DNA of 64,000 nt, from NCBI GenBank assembly GCA_903632075.3, contig CAHIKZ030002033.1, forward strand, positions 238,501-302,500, written 5' to 3'. Numbering within the stretch: position 1 is the stretch's first letter; every line of letters starts with the position of its first letter. Source of the DNA: Acanthosepion pharaonis. Lineage: Eukaryota; Mollusca; Cephalopoda; Sepiida; Sepiidae. The notes beneath the pieces were generated by a model that worked only from the letters and a program-made list of their open reading frames with translations, searched no databases and was not told the origin of the DNA. Positions 20,608-31,580 of this stretch are shown in pieces. The position numbers and the translations under genes are program-made.

Positions 20608-20960
20608 CATTTCACTCCTGGCAAGTCCCAGTGGGTTACTGAGAGTGAAGAAAACCGAGAAAACGCTATTGAGGAGAATGGGCAATAAAAAGAAGAGGAT
20701 TCAAGAAGACAGAAGATAACGATTCGCATTGCCTTTAAATTTTTTTTAGATCGTAGTTGGCAGAAAAGTAAGAAACTGAAAGTAACTTCCATAGGCGAGA
20801 AATGAGAGAGAAGAATTCTATTAGAATAGAATTTATATGGTTATATTTAGTCATTTTAACAGTGAATAAAGGCCCATCTAGTGCTACGCTTAAATTTGTG
20901 AAGTCGAGGGATCAAAGAGGAAAAGTCATCAGAACACTTCAAAGTGTTCATGAGGTTAAC
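20608..20960 (-). mobile_element. LINE 3' region relic, same family as 11205
   Basis: Antisense 3' end starting 'atttcactcctggcaag' and continuing through 'gaagataacgattcgcattg', 'aggcgagaaatgagagagaa' and 'gtgctacgcttaaattt'. Strongly decayed. Confidence 0.65.
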
Positions 20961-21137
20961 AAAGAGATTTCTGTACAATAAAAAATGACTGACTTTTTTA
21001 AGAAAAAGTAATTTTTGATTGAATTATTTTGAAAACTGATTGAAAATGTATTTTTGTCTGTGTTTTTTTTTATGTCTATAACTGTTAAATAAACTAGTGT
21101 TCTGTACGTAAAAAGCGTTATATGAAGTGTTATAAAA

Positions 21138-21176
21138 TAGACCAAACCCGAATATAAGAGAAACCCGGATATAAGA
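21138..21176 (-). mobile_element. pogo-type MITE fragment
   Basis: Words 'agaccaaacccgaatataag' and 'agaaacccggatataagag' match the interior and end of the pogo-type MITEs at 5869 and 6165. Both terminal repeats are lost. Confidence 0.6.
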
Positions 21177-21464
21177 GACTTCAATAATAAGACACACAAT
21201 TACTCTATCACCAAATACACGAACCAACTTTTTAAAGCATTCTGAATTGTTTCAAATAGAAACTCTTCTTTATGAACATTAAAACGGTCGACCGCCTTCT
21301 GTGTTTTTTAAGGGAACGACGGCAACATTAAAATGCGCACATTACACTCAGATTTGAAAAGTACGATTATATCTAACTTTTTTTTTAAAAACTTATTTAT
21401 CTAAAAAAAAAAAAGGTCCTGTTTCTTTTGTGAACGAAATAGTAAATCTTTTCTTAAGAGGAAT

Positions 21465-21660
21465 TCTTAGCTAATTCAACAGTAAATCGATGAGACCTTG
21501 TTTTTAATCTATCTGTACACTTACATTTATGCAGTCGAGGTAGCAAGGTACAACTGAACATGAAAATATATAGAAAAGACAGAGGAAGTCATGTCACGGC
21601 GGTGGGAAAGTAATAGAAGTTGAGATGCCAGGTCAGGAGTGATAACATTGCAGACCTTCA
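21465..21660 (-). mobile_element. LINE relic, same family as 11205
   Basis: Shares 'cgatgagaccttgtt', 'tatagaaaagacagagg' and 'gttgagatgccag' with the LINE copies at 11.5 and 19.1 kb. No frame. Confidence 0.55.
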
Positions 21661-21780
21661 AGTGGCAGACACATGAGTGAATCTCATAATAATAGGGAAA
21701 ATTCATAAAGACTCAAATGTAAGAATCTTCTAATAATAGTAAGAACTTAACAAAATATACCGTCATTTTTATAGCAAGAC

Positions 21781-22203
21781 TAGCAGTAGAGCCCGGCGTT
21801 GCCCGGGGATGTAACAGTAAGAGATAGATCAAGTATCGACCATCATAAAGACTGAAAAATAAAATTCATAAAGATTATTGTTAAGGTTGACGGACACGCA
21901 TGTCTTAATTATTTTTTGTTTTGTTTTGTTTTGTTTTTTGTCTTTTTACGAATTGGTCAAACCCAAACTCAAACAAAAACATTGTTATGAGAATTGAATA
22001 GAATTTTATTATAAACAATTGTCTTGTAAATGGAATTTTTAAAGCATTCTGAATGTAAAAATAAAGAAAAAGTGTGCAAGACAATATGAAACACTACCTG
22101 CCAAAAAAAAAAGTGAAGTTTTGTTGAAATCGGTTGAAAAATGTAAGAAATCCGATCCCATATATAAACGAACACACACACACAACCTGGGTTTTATAAT
22201 AAG
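21781..22203 (+). mobile_element. Interspersed repeat H, copy 1
   Basis: Starts with a GC-rich box, TAGAGCCCGGCGTTGCCCGG, able to form a small CCCGG/CCGGG hairpin. It runs through 'ataaagactgaaaaataaa' and a variable middle, then 'agttttgttgaaatcggttg' and 'gaaatccgatcccatatat', and ends in an AC microsatellite plus 'acctgggttttataataag'. Partial copies are at 22305, 62918 and 63738 (-). A 'CCCGGCGTTGCCCGG' box before a '...GGTTGAAATCGGTT...' region is widespread in animal genomes. I cannot name the class. Confidence 0.65.
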
Positions 22204-22304
22204 TATAACTCGATATGAGTTGTCTCCCTTTCATTCTCGCGAAAGCGATGCCTCTTAATCATGTTTTCAAATTGATTTCGTGCAAAAACAATTGTGTTTT
22301 TCAA

Positions 22305-22447
22305 TTTTTGGCGCTGTCAGAACCACCTCAAGGTAATTTTACGTAGTCCTGTGAAGTTTTGTTGAAATCGGTTGAAAAATGTAGGAAATCCGATCCAATA
22401 TATAAACGAACAGACACACACACACACAACCTGGGTTTTATAATAAG
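22305..22447 (+). mobile_element. Interspersed repeat H, copy 2 (3' part)
   Basis: Repeats the last ~140 bp of copy 1 ('aagttttgttgaaatcggtt', 'aaatccgatccaatata', AC tract, 'cctgggttttataataag') about 230 bp downstream in the same orientation. Confidence 0.7.
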
Positions 22448-22454
22448 TATGATT

Positions 22455-22684
22455 AATTGATTGTTTTTTACGACCTATCAATCCTTTCTAGGTTATTTAA
22501 AACCGAAACATATTTTAGATTGTATTAGAATAATTCTATTTTTTCGAGAATATTACGTCAACAGTATTTTTTACAGATACAAGTCCATAGCTAGGGGTGG
22601 GGGTGGGGGGAAACAAGAGATGGATTCATGAATTTACCGAGAGTATTTGGGCGTAATTGAATGGACTGAAATTGGCAAGTCTTA
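22455..22684 (-). mobile_element. SINE-B-type relic
   Basis: Minus-strand tail at the left ('tacgacctatcaatcctttc' is the complement of a GAAAGGATTGATAGGTCGTA tail; then 'ggttatttaaaaccgaaac'). The body follows with 'tccatagctagg', 'gagatggattcatg' and 'attgaatggactgaaattgg'. The head is lost. This copy shows that the tail found on the 5S/tRNA SINEs also belongs to SINE-B. Confidence 0.6.
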
Positions 22685-22880
22685 GTATTAAAATGTAAAA
22701 AATGAGGGGGCTTACTAAATCAGATGTTTAAAATGAGATGGTGTTAATTCAGATATTAAAAAGTAAGAGGTTTTACTAAATTAGATGCTTAAAATGAGAA
22801 GGTGTTTAATCATATATTAAAAAATAAGGGGGTTTATTAAATCTGATGTTAAAAGGGTGGGTACTAAATAAGATATTAAT
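22684..22880. repeat. Degenerate ~62-bp tandem repeat, ~3 units
   Basis: Units share 'gatattaaaaa.taag.gggtttactaaat', 'agatg.ttaaaatgaga.ggtg' and 'ttaat' in the same order at a spacing of about 62 bases. By eye, about 75% alike. Confidence 0.65.
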
Positions 22881-22974
22881 GAATTCTATGTTTTTTTTTT
22901 CTAATTTTCATAAAATGAACCTTTTTTTTAAATTTATATTATCCTGTCGTAAACATTTAAAAAAAATGTTTTAT

Positions 22975-23025
22975 TATAATAATAATAATAATAGTAATAA
23001 TAATAATAATAGTAATAATAATAAT
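22975..23025. repeat. (AAT)n microsatellite
   Basis: AAT repeats with a few AGT variants. The poly-Asn frame through it is an artefact. Confidence 0.9.
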
Positions 23026-23187
23026 CTTCTCCATGTATTTTTCTGGAATAACTATTTTGTGGAAGCTAATGTTTTGAAAAAAACAAAAAACAACAAAAAA
23101 AAAAAAACAGGAGAAATTAAGGTTTCTGATTTATTTTAAAAATTAATGGCAGTAATGTTTCAGACTAATGATACAGCTCGGATCAAT

Positions 23188-23440
23188 AGCGATGTCATAG
23201 ATTGAGGTCAAGAAGTCAAACTTAGTCTTCTGTTTAGCTTTCAGTTTCATAAAAATAACAAAAAAAAAAAAAAAACTACGAAGGAACTGACGCGCCCTTG
23301 CCCTTATAGCGTCGTGAATGAACACAAGAAAATTTGAATACTAACACTCAACCCTTAAAAATAAAATCGAACAATATTACTTAGCCTTGTCATAAATTGA
23401 GGCCAAGAAGACGCATTTAGTCTTCGGCTTAGTTCTTGCC
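23188..23440. repeat. Two ~55-bp direct repeats about 195 bp apart
   Basis: 'gtcatagattgaggtcaaga' then 'acttagtcttctgttt' (23194-23235) recurs as 'gtcataaattgaggccaaga' then 'atttagtcttcggctt' (23389-23432). No wider family recognised. Confidence 0.55.
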
Positions 23441-23764
23441 AACAAAAATTGGCTAAAATGTATCGTCGTAGATGAAATGGTTTCGTAAAGAACCACAAAA
23501 GAAAGGTGAGAATAATTTAATTCTCTTCTTTAGGCGCAATAAGCTTGTCTGATGAGCAGGTCATTGGTGCCAAAGTTCTCACGTTCTTGGGCGAAGTCTA
23601 TAAAATAAGCAGGAAAAGGTAAGTACATGATACTGCAAAAATGTATATTTATTTATACAGGTTTTCAAAAGTGAAATATAATGAAATTTAGCTTTAACAA
23701 ATTCGTCTCGCGTAATTTCGGTTCTGTTAATATCGAAGTAATTAAGCTGGTCTCGCAGACTATT

Positions 23765-23998
23765 ACTCATCATGCGTGATACACCCTTAGGTGATCATGT
23801 ATCTTTCGAGTAGGTTGCCATTTGTTTCTGCGGTAGACCAGTTGCTATCTAAGGCTATAGAACCCGGTAATCCTGTTTACCCATAGTGGGGAGTGGGAAG
23901 AAAAGAAATTAGCAGTGAGTGAATGTAATGGATTTGACTGGAATTCGAACTCGGCTCTCCGATTCCTCAATTCGAGCCGCTATACATTACTCCACCGT
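23765..23998 (-). mobile_element. SINE-B (tRNA-derived) copy
   Basis: Minus-strand head at right with B box GAGTTCGAATTCC (complement 23940-23953) and 'aatgtatagcggctcg' upstream. The left side holds 'gcgtgatacacccttagg' and 'gatcatgtatctttcga'. The hairpin is incomplete in this copy. Confidence 0.75.
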
Positions 23999-24061
23999 TC
24001 ATACTATTACTACTATAATGATTTCTTTAACTATTCCACTAATGTAGCCTTCTACCAAACT

Positions 24062-24885
24062 GTGTTTTTCTTCTATGTTCCCCGTCTCTTCAGGACATAG
24101 GCGATCATGGCTCTTCGCAGCTTCCTATCTTGTGTGGCTCTTAGCAGTTTTCTCCCTTTGCCCCGCTGTTCACACAAACTCGGCCCCTCTCTCTATTTCC
24201 CTCAATATACCCCGTGACTGAGTGGGTAGAACTTTCGCATTCTGACCATGAGACCCGGGTTCGAATCTCACCATGGTTGATTTGTCAGAAAGGAGATTTT
24301 CTGATGTTATCGAACTGGGGGGGGGGTGATCCCAGCGGGCGGCACATTTAGAAAGTGCCTGAAAACCATACCATGGGTTGACCCAAGCCCTGTGAGTGAA
24401 AATTGGAACCCTTGGGTGCCGGCGATGGCTGTGCTAGCACGAAGTCACAAGTCATCGTGGCCGAGGGTTTGAGCGTTCTGGCCTTGTTCAGATTGTTGAT
24501 CACGGTAGATAACACGCTCTTTCCCAGAAACTGTAACTAATGTCTGCTCAGCATAGTTGCAGTATAAACCACAGGTGGGCTCTGAGGGTGTTGAATAAAC
24601 ACAATGCGCTAGTACATGGGTATCACCGAGTACGAGTGGCCAGCTATATCCCGTGAGGGTTATGTTTTCCATGCCCTCTTTCCTCATTATGCGCCCAAGG
24701 AATTTCAACTATCTTTTCCTGATTCTGAGTAGAACTATTCTTTCCGTTGCCATTTTCTTTAACATTTCCTTGTTGTTTAATTGCTTCGCCCATGGGATTT
24801 TCGGTAACCTTCTGGATAACCACATTTCGACTAACTCTAGTTTTCTCTTCGCTCGTGGGATGATTGTCCAGTATTATAAGCGATT
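24062..24885 (-). mobile_element. LINE ORF2 C-terminal relic, split by a SINE
   Basis: The minus-strand LINE C-terminus is present in two pieces, about 24062-24216 and 24645-24885. The junctions match: the left part stops at 'ccctcaatataccccgtga' and the right part resumes at 'atatcccgtgagggttatg'. Motifs include 'MKFLGRIMRKEGMENITLTG' on the minus strand at the right piece. The 87-codon frame 24445-24708 is a chimera of LINE and inserted SINE, not a gene. Confidence 0.7.
24216..24644 (+). mobile_element. tRNA-headed SINE inserted in a LINE relic
   Basis: The head reads GACTGAGTGGGTAGAACTTT (A-box-like) and later GGGTTCGAATCTC (B box, about 24258-24270), the spacing of a tRNA promoter. It has no relation to SINE-B beyond the promoter. 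The body of about 370 bp is relatively GC-rich, with 'agcgggcggcacattt' and 'tgccggcgatggctgtgc'. Flanking words ATATACCCCGTGA and ATATCCCGTGA look like a slightly decayed target duplication. Confidence 0.7.
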
Positions 24886-25580
24886 TGATATCACACAGCA
24901 ATCCGGAAATTTTTTCTTATTTTCTAACGAATTTTTTCCATTTCTCAACACCTTGCTTCGCTTTTTGAATGTTTATTTAAAATATTTACATGTTATTTTT
25001 TGTTTTTTTTTTTTTTTTTTTTTTTTTTACAACACCGTGGGGGAAGTGGGGAGAGACTGGTTATCACTGTCTGTCCTACACCTAGCTAATCCGACTCAGG
25101 ATCCATTCACTCTAACAATTGACTCACTCATCAAAAAAAAAACATCTATTTCAATCCAGTCCTAACATATACCACAATTTCACAAACCCACATGATGATA
25201 AAAATTTTTAGCTTTTGGAAAGCTTCATAAATCTTGATATGGCGTTAAGTGTTGCGTTCACAAAATTCGAATCTCCTTTTTTATTGGTTGATGTAGACAC
25301 TAATTCTACCAATCATATGCAAGTTTTTTTTTAATCTCTCCGACAGCGTTGAAAGACGAGATCTCATTTTAGCATGAAGACCGAGATAAGTGAAGACGAT
25401 TTAATTTTGTTTCATTTAGTGCACCCTTGCTGGTATGAACCACCTGTAACAAAAAGAAGGTAAATTATAAATACAATTTTGATCTTTGGTTTTTTTTTTT
25501 TTTTCCAAACAGTAAATTTAAGTTCAATGAGATTATTTTTCCTTGTCTACATTAGTCATCCATTATAAAATAAACTTAAT
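24886..25580. other. Unassigned sequence with promoter-like words
   Basis: Contains a poly-T run (25002-25028). At 25288-25326 a TTGG word and CCAATCATATGCAAG (CCAAT plus octamer-like ATGCAA) lie close together. A possible donor 'aaggtaaat' lies near 25458. None of this proves a gene: no convincing exon is present. Confidence 0.25.
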
Positions 25581-25584
25581 TTTT

Positions 25585-25621
25585 TATTCCTAAATAGGTT
25601 TTAAAAACCTATTTAGGAATA
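25585..25621. repeat. Near-perfect 37-bp palindrome
   Basis: TATTCCTAAATAGGTTTT (25585-25602) is followed after one base by its exact inverse (25604-25621). It would form an 18-bp stem with almost no loop. Confidence 0.85.
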
Positions 25622-25794
25622 AACGAACTTCGCGCGTGTAGTTTATTTTGTTTTGATGTTTAAATTTTGGGGGATGATTTTTGATTTTTAAACTCGTTTA
25701 ATTTTTGGTAGAATTTATTGATTTTTTTTTTTTTTTTTTTTTAATTTCTCTTTAGATTCTTGAACGATGATTGGCAAGGACTCTCTGGCAAGTT

Positions 25795-26030
25795 AGACTC
25801 GTGAAAAAATTATCCCCCCCCCCAACATATGCAGTGCGGTTCACCTTGTATAAGGCCCGGGGACTAATCAATGTAGAGGCACAGTGTATGCACATGGGCG
25901 GGGAAGATAACCTGTTGAACAGGTTAAGAAGATTGTAGTGATCAGGGAAACAATCTTCTTTGGGGGGGGGGGGGTCGGTTCCACAGAGCAGTGAACGAAG
26001 ACGGTAACGAAAGGCGCCGGTTCTAATGCT
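25795..26030 (-). mobile_element. LINE 3' end relic, same family as 7965
   Basis: On the minus strand 'cctgatcactacaatcttct', then 'aacctgttcaacaggttatc', match the LINE 3' end at 8190-8250. 'cggttccacagagcagtgaa' corresponds to the Leu-Trp-Asn-Arg region. A C run and a G run have expanded. Frame lost. Confidence 0.6.
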
Positions 26031-26217
26031 CCCTCTACAATAAAAGATATTTTATATAGAAACTGTTACTGATTTTTTTCTCCATCCTAAGGAGAAGAAA
26101 AATCTTTTATTTACAAAGACATTTGAGGTGAAATTCCCTCACCTGTATGTATGTATGTATAAGAATCAAAAAGTAGTAATTTCCGACCGTATTTGAAGGT
26201 CCGATTTGTTCAATACA

Positions 26218-26233
26218 CACGTGTGCGCGCGCG

Positions 26234-26308
<75 letters not shown>
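26218..26308. repeat. Compound (GC)n(AC)n(AT)n(GT)n microsatellite
   Basis: Runs of GC, AC, AT and GT in direct order, flanked by 'tacacacgtg' and 'gtgtgtatta', so the whole tract is close to self-complementary. The 112-codon minus frame through it is an artefact. Confidence 0.95.
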
Positions 26309-26639
26309 ATTAAAGATACATAAACGTTTTCGGTTTTAATGGGGATCAAAAAAAAAAAATTATGCTTTAGCTTTATTTTCCCTAATTTTACTACACGTGT
26401 TTCTGGTCTCGTGACCGTCATCAGGTAATGGGTGGTGATTTCCACATATAATAATTAATTTTTTCTCCCCTTTGTGTTTCGATGTTAAATATTCTCGATA
26501 CGAGATATTCTCTTTTTATGTGTTAGTAATTCGAATTTCTTTCTTGAACTGGCAGTGAATATAAGTGCAGTTTTTTTTTGTTTTTTTTAACAACTATATA
26601 TTAATGATTGTGGAGATAAATATTCTTGTTACACTGTCT

Positions 26640-26750
26640 GTTTACGGATTTTTTGTTTGTTTTGTTTCCAATCAATTTGTACAACCCAGATCAGAGAATG
26701 GACTCTCATCTGTCATCATATATTAATGAACTAACATTTAAACTCCTTTA
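26640..26750. repeat. Diverged repeat, partner of 27467-27575
   Basis: 'tttgtacaacccagatcagag...gactctcatctgtcatcata', then 'atgaactaacattta', parallels 'tttgtactaccaagttcagg...', 'atgtcatattcatgaaccaacattt' at 27505-27570. Same orientation, clearly diverged. Confidence 0.45.
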
Positions 26751-26982
26751 CGTCTGTGCTTTATATAGAGGTGGGTTCAAATATGTATCTGAATCCGGCA
26801 GGATAAGATAAAGAACTAATCCCGAGGATACGAAACTTACTAAAGACAACAACCTGTTAGATTGATAAACGTTTCCTATCTGTTCTTTATATGAAATGAC
26901 TTCTACGAAATTCTACTTGACGAGAGTTCTCAAAGGTCGGAGGTGAAATACGAGAAGCGAAATAAAAATGACCAAGTTCCTC

Positions 26983-26986
<4 letters not shown>

Positions 26987-27029
<43 letters not shown>
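26987..27029. repeat. (TA)n microsatellite
   Basis: Uninterrupted TA tract. Confidence 0.95.
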
Positions 27030-27033
<4 letters not shown>

Positions 27034-27339
27034 TGCGAGAGAAAAATATCTTATGTAAAACACTGTAAAACTATTGCTTGCTATCAAAGAACAAATAACG
27101 TGAAGTAAAAGACCGTAAAACGAAGCTATTGACTGCTGCGTTGTCCAATCATTTCGAGACGAATTCTGATGACCGAAGAATTAAAATCTCTGTGAAAGAA
27201 GACTAGGAGAATTCTGAAAATAATTTAAGCGCCATAAACCTTCATGTACAGAAAAAAATAAATTTTTTTGTCGTAATTTCTAGAATGGGGGTTTACCATT
27301 ATTTATAGTGGCACTAAATGTCCTCATCTTTGCTTTTAT

Positions 27340-27575
27340 CACAATCTTTCTGTCGTCGTGTCCTCTGACCTTCCTCAAGTGTTTCGATCCGGGTAAGCTT
27401 CAGGAGATTTTAGGCTGAACCCTTTATTTAATGTACGTGTTTAGATGCTTCTAATTTCGATGCCGGTCTATGGATTTCTTTTCTTTAAGTTTTATTTCCG
27501 TTGAGTTTGTACTACCAAGTTCAGGGATTGAACTCGCAATTACTATGTCATATTCATGAACCAACATTTCAATCA
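27340..27575. repeat. Motif-K repeat and partner of 26640-26750
   Basis: 'ctgtcgtcgtgtcctctgac', 'cttcctcaagtgtttcgatc' and 'ttcaggagatttta' parallel 6656-6715. Further on the sequence parallels 26640-26750. Both are pieces of one old repeat I cannot name. Confidence 0.4.
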
Positions 27576-28080
27576 CACACACACGTATTTCAGTCTTTAA
27601 ATTGGACCCAAAAGTATTTGTTTTATACTTTAAGAGAAAATAATTATACATAGTTTTAAAAAGTGAGACTTTATTTTTTACTTTTTATTAAATATCCTTA
27701 GACCAACGAACCAGCCGATAACATAATTGTATTAATTCCCTTTCTACTACAGGTCAATCTTCATCGTATAAAATGTTTAGCTGCAATAGGCTCTTCTGGG
27801 ATTTTAAACCTATCACACTCTAAGCGGGAATAGCGTCATGAGATCAACGAAAAAGCGGTCAGCGCTTTGGGAATTTCTTTTTCCTTTATTGAAGTATATT
27901 TAAAGTGATGATATGCGCTTAGAAGTGTTCTCAAACGAAGGAATATACTGCATCGAAACAATCTTGTAGCATTTTATAGTTAATGTCTAAAACCGTATTT
28001 AGATATTTGTATATAGATTTAGGCAACTTTCTCCCTCCATTCTTTCTTAAAGGTAATTCAAATTAACAAATTAGGGAATT
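27576..28080. other. Unassigned AT-rich sequence
   Basis: No gene or repeat relative recognised. Confidence 0.4.
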
Positions 28081-29156
28081 TCACTCCTTCGCTAAAAAAG
28101 AACATAACTCTGAAAATAGACTTAATACAAACTAATTACTAAACTTAATACAATTTTTTATCGTCTAAATGTTAAGAGGAAAGACCAAAGTAATTTTTGA
28201 TTATTTTTTTTTTTTTTAATTTTTTGTTAGCAAAACTGACATAAAATCTATCATGTCAACCATTTTTGACAACTTTGTAAACAAAAGTGAAATTTTCCGT
28301 TTAAAAATCTTGTAAAATTCAATTACACTTTTTCATAAATTATTTTATGAAAATTTAAAGTTTACTTAATGTAATTGGAAACAAACACTACTTAATTTTT
28401 TAGCAGGAAAAAAAAACAGTTAAAATTAAGAGAAACTTGTCTAACCGCGGTGATTGGTTTTGGAGGCGTGAATTGACATTTCCGCCAATGTATCGACAAC
28501 ACGGCAATTTATCGGGTGGAAGGACAGAAGTGACAGTATTTTCGAATTTTAAATGAACCAGCTTATTTAGCCCTAAAGTAATTTTTAAAACTGAAATACT
28601 TTCAAAAGTCTAATTGTTTTTTTTTGTACTTTTTTTTAACGAAGATATGTTCAAAGCCTGCATTGTTTCCGTCCTTAAAATTGAATCTAAAAAGGAAAAT
28701 AATTGCAGTATGTCCCACTGAAAAACAGTAAATTTATTTAAAAAAAAAAAAAAAAATATTTAGTAAAATAGGTTGTAAAAATATAGGTTGTAAATTTTTT
28801 TTTTAACTTTTGAGAATGCGACGAGGATGGTCAGAGAATTTTCTAGACAGAAGGAAAGCAAAACAATTTCTTAAGGCCTTTCTCTTAAGACACGTGGTCT
28901 ATTATTTCTGAACCGAGCGTCCATAGTTTTGGAAAAAACGTTTTTAATACGTTTTTTGTATATTAAAAAATATTTTAAAAATATTATCGTGTCGCAGATT
29001 TTAATAAGCTTTCAAATTTTATGATCTGTAAAAATAGATCTTTTTAATAACAGCATTACCAAAAAGACTTGTCTTAGTTTTATTGAGTTTTTTGGTAACA
29101 TCGGGTCGAAATTTACGAAAAACATCGATGATTTATATTCAAAGTTTTCTGCTTTT

Positions 29157-29160
29157 AACT
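29157..29160. repeat. Target-site duplication AACT, left
   Basis: AACT directly before the LTR's TG; identical AACT at 31489-31492. The uninterrupted relative at 44365-44380 has a single AACT. Confidence 0.8.
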
Positions 29161-29420
29161 TGTTGGAGTTAGCTCCTCCTTAATTCCCTAATTGTCAAAT
29201 TGTCACTCTCCCTACACTATAAATACTGAGCAGCTTCTTGCCTCGTTCTCTTTTTCACTTTGCATTTCAGCGGACACATCTCTCGTAGAAATCGGCGTTT
29301 TCGCCCACTTATGGGAAAACGCAATGAAACGCACATACGAACTTTCACCAACATACAAACTCTTTACGTTCACACACACACAAATGTTAATGTCTGTCAT
29401 TTGTAAATTTGTTTAGTAAA

Positions 29421-29581
29421 GGTACCTCCATGAGATCGCTAAAAAGAGTATAGCATGATGAAGAAGACGCCAAACTTGACGGAAACAAAATTTTATCGTC
29501 TAAATGTTTGTTATTATTAAGAGGAAGGATCAAAGTATTTTAAAAAAAATTTTAAGCGTTTCTAGCACGTCCGAAATTTAA

Positions 29582-29620
<39 letters not shown>

Positions 29621-29984
29621 AGTCCGCAAAACTCACAGATAATCTTGTCAGCCATTTTTTTTTTTTCCATTTTATAAAAAAAAAATGAATTTCCAGTTTG
29701 AAATTCTTTTAAAAATCAATTATAATTTTTTCAACTCATTTTAAGAAAATCAGAAATTGTTTATTTAAAATATTTTGAAACAAGCATTATTTAGTTTCTG
29801 CGCCGAAAAGGTGTAGTTTGAAAATTAAACAAAGCAGGTCATAACATTTCGCGTCGCGTGATGAATGACATATTCACGGATTACGTGAGGATAATTTATT
29901 CTACGGGAGGAGAGAAGTGAAATTATTTACATTTAAGTGAACAAATTATTTACCTCGTTATTTTAAAGGAAAACTTTCTGCGCT

Positions 29985-30018
<34 letters not shown>

Positions 30019-31320
30019 TACTTTTACGTTCTTTTACGTTTACGATGCTTTATGGAAAATATATTATAAAGAAATTAAAATAAGATTGTTGAGAGTGAGA
30101 TTAAATTTTATAATAAATCTAATTAAATTATAGATACCTTTTCTTATGAAATTTTATCAAAAGTGTACATAAAATACTATATTACATTTATTACATTTTA
30201 CTGTTATTTGTATTTCCATTCATTTTATTATTAATTTGGATATTTCATTTATGGAAAAATGTCATAACTGAGATTAATATAAAAATAAGATCATATAAAT
30301 TTCATAAGATGATACTGATACTTGTAGGTACCCTTCTCAGTTGAAATTGAAAAATCAAATTTTCTCCACACGTGTTTCGCAAAAGTAAAGAACAATGCTT
30401 AACTCAAATAACGCAACTTAATTATATTCTGGTTGGTCTTCCGTACTTTATAATTACAGTCCGATTATAAACACAAAATTACATTTCTTAATTACTGGGG
30501 ATCTTCTGATTAGTCGAAACGATACAATTTACAATGTGGTAAAAAAATCTCTCATAAGGACATTTACGAAAGTGGATGCGGCTTTTAACTAATTTTATAA
30601 TATTTTAACAACTTAAAGGTAAAAATCTATTATAATTAAAGAAATAAATAATTGTATTAAAAATTTATTTTTCATCGGAAAAATTTTTTGCTTTCAGAAA
30701 AAAATTGTCCATATTCATAAAAACAACTAAAAGCAAATAAAAGCATTTGAAATTAAATATCTTTTTGTATGTTACAATTCAGAGCAGATTTTCAGGTAGG
30801 GAGGGGTCCAATTAAAAACAAAAACATGATTTGCATTCCGCAAAGCCTTGTGATTTTAACTATTGTAATCTCTAAACTGTATTCGGGCGAATTTCTAGAG
30901 TTTTCATGAAATTAGTTAGGTGGTTAATAAATATAAAAAAAATTCTGCCATGACTTTAATAAAAACATAATAATTTCGATCTGTGAATAGTTTCTGAAAT
31001 TTCATTAACATCCGACAATTATTTTTAGTTTTGCAAGATTTTCAAAATTAATGCCTGTCATACAAAGAAAACGTGCTAAAAATTGTATGTTATTTTACTA
31101 GTTCCGGTGATACAAAGAGAAACAAGTGTGTTTTTTTTTTTTTTTCTAAATCAAAATTTAGAATGTTCTAAAAAGAAGTAAGTTTTTAGAATAATTAAAA
31201 AAAACTTAGGTCATTCCTTTTAATAACATAAACATTTGGACGATAAAATTTTGTTTTCGTCAAGTTTGGCGTCTTTTTCATCGTGCTATGCTTTTTTTTT
31301 TTTTTTTTTAACGATCTCAT
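29421..31320 (+). mobile_element. Element C, nearly complete copy (~1.9 kb)
   Basis: Inverted ends of roughly 120 bp: the left end begins GGTACCTCCATGAGATCGCT. The right end is its inverse but stops at 'aacgatctcat', lacking the outer nine bases. The interior matches 43183-45135 almost throughout by eye ('gtaggtacccttctcagttg', 'tggttggtcttccgta', 'actggggatcttctgatta'). No open frame is credible, so it is non-autonomous. GTTTAGTA at 29411 and GTTTAATA at 31321 may be an 8-bp target duplication with one change, which would suggest a hAT-like mechanism. Confidence 0.75.
29583..29619. repeat. Long poly-T run inside element C
   Basis: A T run of about 37 within the young element C copy. A similar but shorter T run lies at the same place in the 43 kb copy. 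Confidence 0.9.
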
Positions 31321-31488
31321 GTTTAATACATATATTTGGTGACATATATATCAGTCTTGTTTGTCTTCACATCTTCGGTTGGACACAGTTTAAGTCCGAC
31401 ATTGTTCTTCTAGTTGATCCTTCTAGCAGGAAATAACAGCGTGTTCCCAATTCAACAACACCTCGTCAAACCCATACGGTCCTCTACA

Positions 31489-31492
31489 AACT
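31489..31492. repeat. Target-site duplication AACT, right
   Basis: Direct duplicate of 29157-29160. Confidence 0.8.
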
Positions 31493-31548
31493 AATAAACA
31501 CAAAATGACACAGAAGCCGAATTTTCAAGTTTTCATACAATTAATGAA

Positions 31549-31580
31549 AACACACACACATATATATATATATATATATT
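31549..31580. repeat. (CA)n(TA)n microsatellite
   Basis: Short dinucleotide tract inside the right part of the old element C copy. Confidence 0.9.

Larger units (their letters stand above)
29161..31488 (+). mobile_element. Solo gypsy-like LTR carrying a younger element C
   Basis: LTR halves 29161-29420 and 31321-31488 (about 428 bp together) match the LTRs at 15167 and 16560. The start is TGTTGGAGTTAGCTCCTCCT, TATA is at 29218-29225, 'tttaatacatatatttgg' lies after the break, and the end is CCTCTACA. AACT duplications flank the whole. No internal retroelement sequence is present, so it is a solo LTR. The break falls just before the conserved 'tttaatacatata' word. Confidence 0.8.

Noticed and set aside
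24445..24708. 87-codon minus-strand frame
   Set aside because: It is a chimera across the border between a SINE insert and a LINE relic.
25230..25470. Host promoter and first exon with CCAAT, octamer-like word and a GTAAAT donor
   Set aside because: No open reading frame with a sensible start connects these, and such words are expected by chance in AT-rich DNA.
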